A stretch of 25,847 nucleotides of DNA from CTSOIL-112 sp049291875 (GCA_049291875.1 JBATQE010000053.1:1-25847); one strand, 5' to 3'; counted from the first letter of the stretch, positions 1 through 6,333 are shown. Numbers and translations are program-made. The notes: generated from the letters alone by a model not told the origin.

Positions 1-59
1 TTCTACTTTTAGATGCCGCCCTTTTAGGGGGTATTACCCAATCCCAAAGCAGTATATGA
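1..59 (+). CDS. 3' end of an unidentified island gene (partial)
   Basis: The frame starting at position 3 is open from the window edge and reads LLLDAALLGGITQSQSSI before a TGA at 57-59. The composition looks like an ordinary protein C-terminus, and the next reading frame begins directly after it. Eighteen residues are too few to identify a family. The alternative is that this is non-coding and the frame is open by chance. Confidence 0.3.
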   Translation, partial: LLLDAALLGGITQSQSSI

Positions 60-60
60 C

Positions 61-294
61 TTGTTTGAGCGATTGACAAAAAATATTCCATCTGAGTTGT
101 TAGATGTGAATCAATTGGGATTTGAAGTGGAGTTTGAGCCTGATGAAAATAGGCGGGATAAGAAAAAGAAAAATTTCACAATTACTCTACCTAATACCTG
201 TGCCTTGGGACTTGATGGACAGGAAGGCGCAATTCGTCAGGTACTAATTGATTCAGGGATTCAGTTACAACCTATGAATCCGTCTAATGGATGA
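61..294 (+). CDS. Small hypothetical island protein, uncertain start
   Basis: This 77-residue frame starts with TTG at 61, just after the TGA that closes the preceding frame. It is acidic in the first half, has a basic stretch (RRDKKKK) near residues 31-37, and then a segment around TLPNTCALGLDGQEGAIRQ. No signal peptide, membrane segment or family motif is evident. The frame is open back to position 28, where no ATG, GTG or TTG occurs, and no good ribosome binding site precedes 61, so the true start is unclear. It may also be the remnant of a longer gene. It sits 12 bases before the next gene in the same direction, suggesting co-transcription. Confidence 0.45.
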   Translation: MFERLTKNIPSELLDVNQLGFEVEFEPDENRRDKKKKNFTITLPNTCALGLDGQEGAIRQVLIDSGIQLQPMNPSNG

Positions 295-306
295 TAGGGC
301 GTTTCA

Positions 307-1131
307 ATGATTGGAATGGAGCAAGCTTTTCATCAGGTATTAAATCGTTTGGCTTACGCTGGTGATGGTGAGGCTTTTCTGTCATTCGATGATGTCAATT
401 TGTTTGATGCAACTGCATTAGAAAATTTGCAAAAGTTAGGGGTGCTAAAGCCCGTTGCTGATGCACGTGTTGCTATCTGTGATGGCTGTGATGTTGGCTG
501 TGCTATGAACGTTGAGTTTTTTAGAGATTCCACTCACCCAAAGATTAAAGCACTTATTGTGTGCGATAAAGATAAAGATATTGGCGTGGTGGCTGTGCCG
601 TTGGAACGTTTGAAACGGTGGCAGGTATCAGAGCGATTAATCGCTGAAATGGTGCGGGATTTGTTGGGTAATACTCAGTCAGTCGCAAAAGATAATGCTT
701 TGTGGCGTTTGGGTATGGTGGATGGTGGTCAGCATAAAGCGCAGGTATCACTGAAATTTGACCGCGATGCGTTAGTATTAGCCAGTGGGCACACAGTGCT
801 TTTGATGGAGTTGCTATCATTTAACAAAAATGTGCTAAAAATCGACCTTAAAAAAATAAAAAAAATGGTCAATGAGCCTACGGGGTTTTCTGATGATGTT
901 GAAAGTACCAAAGCGAGAAATGCGCGGATGTTAAAACGTAGAAATGAATTGAAATCCCAAGGTGTGAGAGCCTTTAATAAAATAATAGCCATAGAAGAAA
1001 ACGTGTCTGCGTCGACTGTCAAAAATGCCATTATCAGCGCAGAAAAAGAACAAAAAGCGCAATCAAACCCTAAATCAAGCAATAAATTCAAAAATTTAAT
1101 TCCAACCCAAAGTAGCCAATCAAAAAAATAA
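307..1131 (+). CDS. Putative zinc-ribbon island protein of unknown function
   Basis: A 274-aa protein with an AGGG ribosome binding site at 296-299. The sequence shows three parts. Residues 1-55 are a helical region that could be a winged helix (DATALENLQKLGVLKP). Residues about 58-92 carry the cysteines of ICDGCDVGCAMNV, with another Cys in IVCDKDKD, so a metal-binding ribbon is plausible. A central part contains LERLKRWQV and LWRLGMV. The last 100 residues are strongly basic and Lys/Ser/Asn-rich, with a possible helix-turn-helix (VRAFNKIIAIEENVSASTVKNAI). The layout resembles, from memory, ribbon proteins of proteobacterial genomic islands with a WRLG motif, but I cannot assign a function. 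Its position upstream of alpA supports an island role. Confidence 0.7.
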   Translation: MIGMEQAFHQVLNRLAYAGDGEAFLSFDDVNLFDATALENLQKLGVLKPVADARVAICDGCDVGCAMNVEFFRDSTHPKIKALIVCDKDKDIGVVAVPLERLKRWQVSERLIAEMVRDLLGNTQSVAKDNALWRLGMVDGGQHKAQVSLKFDRDALVLASGHTVLLMELLSFNKNVLKIDLKKIKKMVNEPTGFSDDVESTKARNARMLKRRNELKSQGVRAFNKIIAIEENVSASTVKNAIISAEKEQKAQSNPKSSNKFKNLIPTQSSQSKK

Positions 1132-1166
1132 AGCCGCTATTTTAAAGGCTTGCAGCGTGGTCAAGT

Positions 1167-1227
1167 GGCTACATTGCAGGCTACCCCAGTAGCCAGTGCC
1201 TAATGACGTTGTTTTTAACAACAACGT
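1167..1227. repeat. Inverted and direct short repeats upstream of alpA
   Basis: GGCTAC occurs at 1167-1172 and 1179-1184 and its complement GTAGCC at 1189-1194, so the second and third form a hairpin-like inverted repeat with a 4-nt spacer. Closer to the gene there is a perfect 8-bp inverted repeat, ACGTTGTT at 1206-1213 and AACAACGT at 1220-1227, with a 6-nt spacer. It ends only a few bases before the alpA ribosome binding site. These could be operators for AlpA or another element protein, or an mRNA structure at the start site. Confidence 0.45.
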
Positions 1228-1243
1228 ACAGAAAGGTACTTTT

Positions 1244-1507
1244 ATGGTTACAAAAATTCAACGCTTGCCAACGCTTCAATCCGAAGTAGGCTTATCACGC
1301 TCATCGGTGTATGGGCATATCGCCAAGGGTTTATTACCCAAACCCATCCAAATTTCATCCCGTGCGGTCGCTTGGCTGAGTCACGAAACCGATGCGATTA
1401 TCGCCGCCCGTATTGCGGGTAAATCGGATGATGAGATTCGTGAATTAGTCACGGAGTTGATGAGCCTACGCTCAAAAACTCAGATTCAAACGATTGGGGG
1501 TGTGTAA
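1244..1507 (+). CDS. AlpA-family regulator/excisionase-like protein
   Basis: An 87-aa protein of the AlpA (CP4-57 regulator / P4-type Xis) family. These are small MerR-like winged-helix DNA-binding proteins that activate integrase genes or promote excision of islands. The helix-turn-helix is visible at residues about 8-35 (LPTLQSEVGLSRSSVYGHIAKG), followed by the typical LPKPIQISSRAVAWLSHE segment. The remaining 35 residues are helical and charged. I chose the ATG at 1244 because GAAAGG at 1231-1236 is well placed; the frame extends upstream to an ATG at 1196 that lies in the repeat-rich leader. It overlaps the next gene by one base (TAATG), indicating translational coupling. Confidence 0.85.
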   Translation: MVTKIQRLPTLQSEVGLSRSSVYGHIAKGLLPKPIQISSRAVAWLSHETDAIIAARIAGKSDDEIRELVTELMSLRSKTQIQTIGGV

Positions 1508-1911
1508 TGAATAAGCCTCTCATCAATCAACTGTCAGAGATTACAGATATTCCAAATGAAAGCCCCTCAGTCGCGTCAACGAATGAGGGGGTAGAAAATT
1601 GTATTCCTGAGCAGGCAATACAGCCACATGATACCGCAAATAACTCGAAGGTTACAGACCTGAGTGATAACTCGACCAAGGCACAGCGTGCGCGATTGTT
1701 GGCACATCTGCGATTGCACGGTTCGATTACCACCGCCCACGCCCGTGAGCATTTAAATATCTATGACCCACGGGTGCGCAAATGCGAATTAGTTAAACAA
1801 GGTTACAACATTGTCAAAACTTGGGTTACGGCGGTGACCGCACAGGGATATGCGCATAGGGTGGGTTTGTACACCTTGATTGAGCCTGAAAATATGGAGG
1901 TGCAATCATGA
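1507..1911 (+). CDS. Phage-type helix-turn-helix protein
   Basis: A 134-aa protein starting at the ATG that overlaps the alpA stop codon. Residues 1-55 are a low-complexity Asn/Ser/Glu-rich region, probably disordered. Residues about 57-130 form a winged-helix domain: KAQRARLLAHLRLHGSITT, then AREHLNIYDPRVRKCELVKQG, ending VGLYTL. This resembles the phage regulatory HTH_39-like family, in which a start-to-end domain carries a conserved choice between helix starts and an R-x-x-ELxxxG motif. Such proteins are typical accessory regulators of prophages and islands. The target is unknown. The 3' end overlaps the next ORF (ATGA), continuing the tightly packed operon. Confidence 0.7.
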   Translation: MNKPLINQLSEITDIPNESPSVASTNEGVENCIPEQAIQPHDTANNSKVTDLSDNSTKAQRARLLAHLRLHGSITTAHAREHLNIYDPRVRKCELVKQGYNIVKTWVTAVTAQGYAHRVGLYTLIEPENMEVQS

Positions 1912-2063
1912 GTACGAATCATTGGCTTCTGGAGTTGGAATGTTTGTGCATACGTTATTCTGAATTGGGCGTGGTGCATGATGTGGGTGATATGAGCGAT
2001 ATTGAAAAATGGGGTTTGTATCGGTTTTTGAAACGCTATGGAATCATTCATGGAACCGACTAA
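1908..2063 (+). CDS. 51-aa hypothetical protein
   Basis: A short ORF with a strong ribosome binding site, GGAGG at 1896-1900, seven bases before ATG 1908. It overlaps the previous stop codon by ATGA and runs into the next gene. The product begins MSTNHWLLELECLCIRYSEL and ends with LKRYGIIHGTD. It has no membrane segment or signal. The ribosome binding site and the overlaps on both sides are better evidence that it is translated than the sequence itself, which I do not recognise. Confidence 0.6.
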   Translation: MSTNHWLLELECLCIRYSELGVVHDVGDMSDIEKWGLYRFLKRYGIIHGTD

Positions 2064-2499
2064 AACACGTTATAAAAAAGGCAGGCATGGGCGGGATGGT
2101 GGACAGTTTGCTGCTATCCCGCACAATGTGCTCAATAGTCATGCGTATTTGAGTTTGGGTGCGTATGCGGTTAAATTACTTATTGATATGCTGGTGCAAT
2201 TTCGTGGCTCAAACAATGGCGATTTATGTGCGTCATTCAGTGTGATGCAAAAGCGCGGTTGGCGGTCAAAAGAAACCCTACACAATGCAAAAAAGGAGTT
2301 GATTGAAGCCTGTCTAATCGTTGAAACGCGCAAAGGGATGCGCCCAAATAAAGCGAGTTTGTACGCAGTGACGTGGCATCCATTGGATACCTGCGGCGGC
2401 AAGTTGGATATGTCACCACAGGCATTTCCACGCGGTGCATACAAGCAATACCAGCCAACCGCACCGCCTAAAATCATTGCGAAAAAATGCAAGCCTTAG
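2038..2499 (+). CDS. Winged-helix island/plasmid-type DNA-binding protein
   Basis: A 153-aa protein (141 aa if the second ATG at 2050 is used; neither has a strong ribosome binding site and translation is probably coupled to the preceding small ORF). The sequence contains a conserved-looking core: YLSLGAYAVKLLIDMLVQFRGSNNGDLCA, then MQKRGWRSKETLHNAKKELIEACLIVETRKG and LYAVTWHPLD. That is the pattern of a helix-turn-helix protein common in proteobacterial plasmids and integrative elements, with the recognition region around RSKETLHNAKKEL. The C-terminus (PTAPPKIIAKKCKP) is short and basic. Its stop codon directly abuts the array of palindromes at 2499-2631, making it a candidate binder of those sites or a replication/partition-type protein. 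That role is inferred from position only. Confidence 0.65.
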   Translation: MESFMEPTKTRYKKGRHGRDGGQFAAIPHNVLNSHAYLSLGAYAVKLLIDMLVQFRGSNNGDLCASFSVMQKRGWRSKETLHNAKKELIEACLIVETRKGMRPNKASLYAVTWHPLDTCGGKLDMSPQAFPRGAYKQYQPTAPPKIIAKKCKP

Positions 2500-2631
2500 T
2501 ACGGTAGCCGTACTCAAAGAATTGAAATAGGTACGGGATTCGTACCAATAGCATTAAAAGGTGAGGTTATTGGTACGGCAATCGAACCTATCAAGGCAGG
2601 TTTTTATTTCCTACTGGTACGGTAGCCGTAC
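2499..2631. repeat. Array of four 15-bp palindromes (GTACGG-N3-YCGTAC)
   Basis: Four near-identical inverted repeats lie in the gap after the winged-helix gene. Site 1 (2499-2513) and site 4 (2617-2631) are the perfect palindrome GTACGG-TAG-CCGTAC. Site 2 (2531-2545) is GTACGG-GAT-TCGTAC and site 3 (2573-2587) is GTACGG-CAA-TCGAAC. The left arm is identical in all four. Centre-to-centre distances are 32, 42 and 44 bp, close to 3, 4 and 4 helical turns. I see no further copy elsewhere in the window. Candidate roles are a multi-site operator, an origin iteron set or a centromere-like site. Confidence 0.85.
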
Positions 2632-2689
2632 ACCTCTATAGAATTACCATATACACAGCGCAATGCGCGGATAAGTAAGGGCAGTCAAG

Positions 2690-3367
2690 ATGAATAAACC
2701 CAAGAAACAAACACAGTCAGAGAAAAACGCTCAAGCCAAACAAGAATTGGATGGGCGTAAAAATCGAGATTCTGTTTTTGTAGGCAATGCATCCATTGCC
2801 AACGCAGCCATAACCGAATCATTCGGCAAGGATTTATTCCCTGATGTTGATGTTTTGGCAATCACTGAGAATCTCAATAAAAGTATGGAATCCGTGCATG
2901 AGGGTGACTTGAAAGAATTGGAGTCGATGTTGGTGGGTCAAGCCAAAGCATTACAAGTGATGTTCGCAACCTTGGCAAGGCGTGCCAATGCACAACAATA
3001 CCTTAAACAATATTCAACCTACATGAATTTAGCACTCAAGACCCAATCCCAAAGCCGCGCCACCATCCAAGCCATTGTAGAACTGAAATATCCGCGTCAA
3101 GTCGTGGTCACTCAACAAGCCAATTTTAGTGCAGGACACCAACAGGTCAACAATGGAGCGATGAAAAGAAATCTCGATAGCAATACACCCGCACCTACGC
3201 ACGCGGGGAAAAATCAAAATGAACCAAACAAACTAATGGAATCAAAACATGAAAACACCATCGAAGCGCAAACAAAACGGCTGGACACCCGAACGACGGG
3301 TGAAACAATCGGCGGCGATACACCGCTGGAAACCGTGGCAGCAATCCACAGGTGCAAAAACACCTGA
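2690..3367 (+). CDS. Conserved island protein of unknown function
   Basis: A 225-aa protein starting at ATG 2690 with TAAGG at 2676-2680. The N-terminal 35 residues are Lys/Gln/Asn-rich. The centre (about residues 75-160) is helical: LKELESMLVGQAKALQVMFATLARRA, MNLALKTQSQSRATIQAI, then RQVVVTQQANFSAGHQQVNNG. I recognise this QSQ-R-AT...QAN..GxQQVNNG signature as a family that recurs in betaproteobacterial and pseudomonad genomic islands, but its function is not known to me. The last 39 residues overlap the next gene in another frame and look low in constraint, so they may be dictated by that gene. It begins downstream of the palindrome array, which could control it. Confidence 0.65.
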   Translation: MNKPKKQTQSEKNAQAKQELDGRKNRDSVFVGNASIANAAITESFGKDLFPDVDVLAITENLNKSMESVHEGDLKELESMLVGQAKALQVMFATLARRANAQQYLKQYSTYMNLALKTQSQSRATIQAIVELKYPRQVVVTQQANFSAGHQQVNNGAMKRNLDSNTPAPTHAGKNQNEPNKLMESKHENTIEAQTKRLDTRTTGETIGGDTPLETVAAIHRCKNT

Positions 3368-3479
3368 AGGTAAAAGCATAGTGTCACAGAACGCTTTTAA
3401 GGGTGGTATTAAAGCGCAGTTAAAAGAGTTTCGCGAAATTTTGCGTGAGCAGAAAGAGCTATTGGAAAAACTTAAATAA
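3249..3479 (+). CDS. Small basic island protein overlapping the preceding gene
   Basis: A 76-aa highly basic protein. The pattern WTPERRVKQSAAIHRWKPW followed by STGAKTPEGKSIVSQNAFKGG and a C-terminal Lys/Glu helix is characteristic of small proteins that often follow the preceding family in genomic islands (from memory). The first 119 bases lie inside the 3' end of the upstream gene in a different frame. There is only a weak purine-rich site before ATG 3249, so translation may be coupled. This is the last gene of the element before the tRNA. Function unknown; the basic charge suggests nucleic-acid contact. Confidence 0.6.
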   Translation: MKTPSKRKQNGWTPERRVKQSAAIHRWKPWQQSTGAKTPEGKSIVSQNAFKGGIKAQLKEFREILREQKELLEKLK

Positions 3480-3502
3480 TATCGCTCAAAGGCTTGCTTG
3501 CG

Positions 3503-3524
3503 GTGGGGGCAAAAGTGGGGGCAA
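3503..3524. repeat. Tandem GTGGGGGCAA repeats (candidate integrase arm sites)
   Basis: The 10-mer GTGGGGGCAA occurs at 3503-3512 and again at 3515-3524, a 12-bp period. It lies about 70-90 bp from the tRNA 3' end, at the edge of the element. Short G-rich direct repeats at this position are typical of arm-type binding sites for tyrosine integrases. The role is inferred. Confidence 0.5.
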
Positions 3525-3545
3525 TTTGCTAGTTTGTTAAAATCA

Positions 3546-3582
3546 AGAAAAAAGGCTTACAGTGGCTAAACTGTAAGCCTTT
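3546..3582 (-). terminator. Intrinsic terminator downstream of tRNA-Pro
   Basis: On the minus strand a perfect 12-bp stem AAAGGCTTACAG / CTGTAAGCCTTT (arms 3571-3582 and 3551-3562) with an 8-nt loop is followed by a run of six T. It begins 9 bases after the CCA end of the tRNA, so it should end the tRNA transcript. Confidence 0.85.
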
Positions 3583-3590
3583 GATTTTAT

Positions 3591-3667
3591 TGGTCGGAAC
3601 GGCGGGATTCGAACTCGCTACCCCTTGCACCCCATGCAAGTGCGCTACCAGGCTGCGCTACGCTCCG
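3591..3667 (-). tRNA. tRNA-Pro (anticodon GGG)
   Basis: A 77-nt cloverleaf with encoded CCA. The acceptor begins CGGAGCG, with the C1-G72 pair typical of bacterial tRNA-Pro. The D stem is GCGC/GCGC, and the anticodon stem CTTGC/GCAAG closes the loop ATGGGGT, giving anticodon GGG at 3633-3635. The T arm is GCGAG-TTCGAAT-CCCGC. Two imperfections both involve the 3' half: an A52-C62 mismatch in the T stem and a G5-U68 wobble in the acceptor. The 3' end faces the mobile element, so this gene is the likely attachment site, and its 3' part may have been supplied by the element. Confidence 0.95.
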
Positions 3668-3676
3668 AAGATGGCA

Positions 3677-3704
3677 ATTATATCGGTTTTTTGCTGTAAA
3701 GCAA
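3677..3704 (-). promoter_or_regulatory. Promoter of tRNA-Pro
   Basis: On the minus strand a consensus -10 TATAAT covers 3682-3677. With a 16-nt spacer, TTGCTT at 3704-3699 can serve as a weak -35. Transcription would start near 3670, only a few bases before the mature 5' end at 3667. Confidence 0.55.
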
Positions 3705-3721
3705 AGCGCATGCCTTATAAT
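3691..3721 (+). promoter_or_regulatory. Possible promoter for surE operon
   Basis: A consensus TATAAT at 3716-3721 on the plus strand lies about 110 bp before surE. The only -35 candidate is TTGCTG at 3691-3696 with a long 19-nt spacer, so strength is uncertain. It would run divergently from the tRNA promoter. Confidence 0.35.
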
Positions 3722-3829
3722 ACGGCTGTTGCGCCGTGGTCGGGCTGTTTGTAGTGACGGGCTTTTGTTCAAGCTTGAGCGGGTAGTTCGGATGCGGATG
3801 AGGGCTTTTTAATATTTTTCGGGATGGGT

Positions 3830-4600
3830 ATGACACGAATTTTGGTTTCTAACGATGATGGCTATCACGCGCCGGGGATTGAGGCTTTGTACGAGGCGGT
3901 GAAGGATTTGGGCGATGTGGTGGTGATGGCGCCGGAGCAGAATTGTTCGGGTGCGTCGAATTCGTTGACGCTCGGGCGACCGGTGGGTGTGCGCCAGTCG
4001 AGCAATGGTTTTTATTCGGTGTCGGGTACGCCGACTGATTGTGTGCATTTGGCGGCGACGGGTTTTTTTGATGTGAAGCCGGACATTGTGATTTCGGGTA
4101 TCAATAATGGTCAGAATATGGGCGACGATACGCTGTACTCGGGTACGGTGGCGGCGGCGATGGAGGGGCTGATGTTGGGCGTGCCGTCGATTGCGTTTTC
4201 GCAAGTGGAGCGTGGTTGGGCGCATATCGAGGATGCGGCGCAGGTGGCGCGGGCGATTGTGCAGCTGGTTTTGGCGAAAAATTTGCATGGTTTGCGTCAG
4301 GCGTTTTTGTGGAATGTGAATATTCCGAATCTGCCGTTTAGCCAGTTGCAGGCCAATGGTGTGGCGATCACGCGTTTGGGGCGTCGTCATGCGGCGCAGG
4401 ATTTGCACCGCTTTGAGAATCCGCGCGGCGAGACGATGTATTGGATCGGCGCGGCGGGTGCGGTGAAGGATGGTGATGAAGGCACTGATTTTTATGCGGT
4501 GGAGCACGGTCAAACTTCGATCACTCCGTTGCAAATTGATTTGACGGGCTATACGCAGTTGCAGGGTGTGAGCGGTTTGCTGGCGGATTTGACGCTGTAA
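3830..4600 (+). CDS. surE: 5'/3'-nucleotidase SurE
   Basis: SurE is a cytoplasmic metal-dependent nucleoside monophosphatase (also active on exopolyphosphate in some species) linked to stationary-phase survival. The 256-aa product shows the family signature in full: SNDDG at residues 7-11 (metal-binding D9 and D10), APEQNCSGASNSLT around 34-47 (S40 position), and SGINNGQNMGDDTLYSGTV at 89-107 with the metal-ligand Asn. I chose ATG 3830 because the family starts M-x-R-I-L and GGGATGGG precedes it; ATG 3824 would add two residues but has almost no spacing from a ribosome site. The downstream gene is pcm, the classical surE-pcm pairing in proteobacteria. Confidence 0.97.
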   Translation: MTRILVSNDDGYHAPGIEALYEAVKDLGDVVVMAPEQNCSGASNSLTLGRPVGVRQSSNGFYSVSGTPTDCVHLAATGFFDVKPDIVISGINNGQNMGDDTLYSGTVAAAMEGLMLGVPSIAFSQVERGWAHIEDAAQVARAIVQLVLAKNLHGLRQAFLWNVNIPNLPFSQLQANGVAITRLGRRHAAQDLHRFENPRGETMYWIGAAGAVKDGDEGTDFYAVEHGQTSITPLQIDLTGYTQLQGVSGLLADLTL

Positions 4601-4624
4601 AATCATGGGTGAATCGGGTGCGCT

Positions 4625-5500
4625 GTGAATAAGAAGAAGCCTAAATTCGAGCATTTGAGCGAAGTGCAGCGCGCGTGGTCGAGTGCGCAGGCGCGGCGGC
4701 AGGCGATGCCGGTCAAGCCGATGTCGTTTGCGCCCAGACCCACGGAGCATTTGTATTCGATCATGCGCGAGGGTACTTTGCGCAGTACGTCGGCCGATTG
4801 GCGTGCGCATCCGGAGATTTTGAGTAAATCGCGCACGCAGATGGTGGAGGCTTTGCGCCGCTTGCGTTTGGGCGATGAGGTGGTTTTGGCGGCGATGGCG
4901 CGTGTGCCGCGCCATGTATTTGTCGATGAGGCGTTTTATTTGCGGGCGTATGACGATGATGCGCTGCCGATTGGCTATGAGCAGACGATTTCGCATCCGT
5001 CCACGGTGGCGCGCATGTTGGGCTTGTTGCGCGAGGGTGCGCTCAAGTTGGGCGGGCGCTGTGAGCGTGTCTTAGAAGTGGGGACGGGTTGCGGCTATCA
5101 ATCTGCCGTGTTAGCATGTTTCGTGCGCGAGCTGTATTCGATTGAGCGCATTGAGCCGTTGTATCGTTTGGCGCAGGTCAACTTGGCGAAGGTGCAAAGC
5201 GTTTTGCTCTCTGAGCCGAATTTGCGCTTTGGCGATGGTTTGGCCGGTTGGCCGGAAGTTGGCTCGTTTGATGGCATCGTCATGGCTGCGGCCGGATTGG
5301 CCATTCCGCAGGATTTATTAGAACAATTACGCGTGGGCGGTGTGTTGGTGGCTCCTTTGGTGGTCAATCAACGCGGCGCTCAACAATTTCAGCAGTTGGT
5401 TCGCATCACGCGTGTGTCTTTGCGTGAGTGGCGGAACGAGTTTTTGGATGCGGTGCACTTTGTGCCGTTGTTACAGGGTACTCAGAGTACACAAAAATAG
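4625..5500 (+). CDS. pcm: Protein-L-isoaspartate O-methyltransferase
   Basis: Pcm methylates isoaspartyl residues in aged proteins using S-adenosylmethionine, starting their repair to aspartate. The product has 291 residues, longer than the usual 205-215, because of an N-terminal extension of about 75 residues that is basic and probably flexible; betaproteobacterial Pcm proteins often have one. The catalytic core begins near LSKSRTQMVEALRR; PIGYEQTISHPSTVARM (115-131) is the substrate/active-site loop and LEVGTGCGYQSAVLA (150-164) is the AdoMet-binding motif I. The start is GTG 4625, the first possible codon after an in-frame stop, with a weak ribosome site; a shorter start at ATG 4706 is possible. 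It lies 24 bases after surE. Confidence 0.95.
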   Translation: MNKKKPKFEHLSEVQRAWSSAQARRQAMPVKPMSFAPRPTEHLYSIMREGTLRSTSADWRAHPEILSKSRTQMVEALRRLRLGDEVVLAAMARVPRHVFVDEAFYLRAYDDDALPIGYEQTISHPSTVARMLGLLREGALKLGGRCERVLEVGTGCGYQSAVLACFVRELYSIERIEPLYRLAQVNLAKVQSVLLSEPNLRFGDGLAGWPEVGSFDGIVMAAAGLAIPQDLLEQLRVGGVLVAPLVVNQRGAQQFQQLVRITRVSLREWRNEFLDAVHFVPLLQGTQSTQK

Positions 5501-5508
5501 GAGTTGAA

Positions 5509-6252
5509 ATGATGCGCATACAAAATTTAATCGCAAAGGCGACCTTGATCGCCGTGGTCGGAACGATGGGCTTGTCTGCTTGTACCACCACGCCGACGTC
5601 GGGCACTTCGGTCTCGCGTAAGGCCGATGGTGCTGGCATGTATCGGGTGCGTTCGGGTGACACCTTGTCGCTAATTGCGCGCGCAAACGGGGTGAGTGTA
5701 TCGAACTTGATGGCATGGAATAATTTGACCAACCCCGATTATCTGGAGGTCGGTTGGCGTCTGCGTGTGCGTCCGAATGCTTCCGGCTCAACATCGGTGA
5801 CGGCGCCAACACCAGCGCCGACGTCGGGTCGTGCGCAAGCGACCATTAACGATCCTGAAATCAAGGTCAATACCACCATCACCAATAATGTCGTGTGGAA
5901 CTGGCCTTCAAGCAACTCGATTATCCGCAATTTTGACGGCAATTTGACCAAAGGTGTGGTGTTTGGCGGTGATCGTGGTTCGCCGGTGTTGGCGGCGTCT
6001 GGCGGTGAAGTGATTTACGCGGGCAACAGCCTGCGCGGTTACGGCAATATGGTGGTGATCAAGCACAATGACACTTGGAGCAGCGTTTATGCGAATAATG
6101 AAGAATTGTTCGTGCGTCAAGGCCAACGTGTGGTTGCGGGGCAAAAAATTGCCAATCAAGGCGATAGCGACGCCTCGCGCGCACAGCTGTATTTCGAGGT
6201 GCGTCAAAACTCCAAACCGATCGACCCGATGCGGATTTTACCGGGGCGTTGA
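5509..6252 (+). CDS. nlpD: NlpD-type LysM/LytM lipoprotein, amidase activator
   Basis: An outer-membrane lipoprotein that in relatives activates the septal amidase AmiC for daughter-cell separation. The 247-aa product has a signal peptide with lipobox LSAC (Cys25), a LysM peptidoglycan-binding domain at about 44-88 (MYRVRSGDTLSLIARANGVS), a Thr/Pro/Ser-rich linker, and a C-terminal LytM/M23 domain at about 140-247. The M23 domain is degenerate: the first metal His is absent (KGVVFGGDRG), the middle motif reads VYANNE where NlpD usually has AYAHND, and the HxH motif reads LYFEVR. It is therefore an activator, not an enzyme. AGGAG at 5499-5503 fixes the start at ATG 5509 or 5512. It follows pcm closely, the standard surE-pcm-nlpD order. 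Confidence 0.93.
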   Translation: MMRIQNLIAKATLIAVVGTMGLSACTTTPTSGTSVSRKADGAGMYRVRSGDTLSLIARANGVSVSNLMAWNNLTNPDYLEVGWRLRVRPNASGSTSVTAPTPAPTSGRAQATINDPEIKVNTTITNNVVWNWPSSNSIIRNFDGNLTKGVVFGGDRGSPVLAASGGEVIYAGNSLRGYGNMVVIKHNDTWSSVYANNEELFVRQGQRVVAGQKIANQGDSDASRAQLYFEVRQNSKPIDPMRILPGR

Positions 6253-6333
6253 TCGGCGGTCGGTATTTTTACCTCTCTCGACTATTGGCGATTGAACGCT
6301 TAAACGGTTAAAATAATGGCCTGAATAGCGTAT

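Noticed and set aside
2499..2631. CRISPR array
   Set aside because: The repeats are palindromes of 15 bp with unequal spacing and no conserved long direct repeat, and no cas genes are present.
3809..4996. Long open frame on the minus strand opposite surE and pcm
   Set aside because: Extremely Arg/His/Ile-rich with no ribosome site or family motif; it mirrors the codon bias of two clearly recognisable plus-strand genes.
5941..6252. Active M23 endopeptidase
   Set aside because: The first metal-binding His and the HxH His are missing, as expected for NlpD activators.
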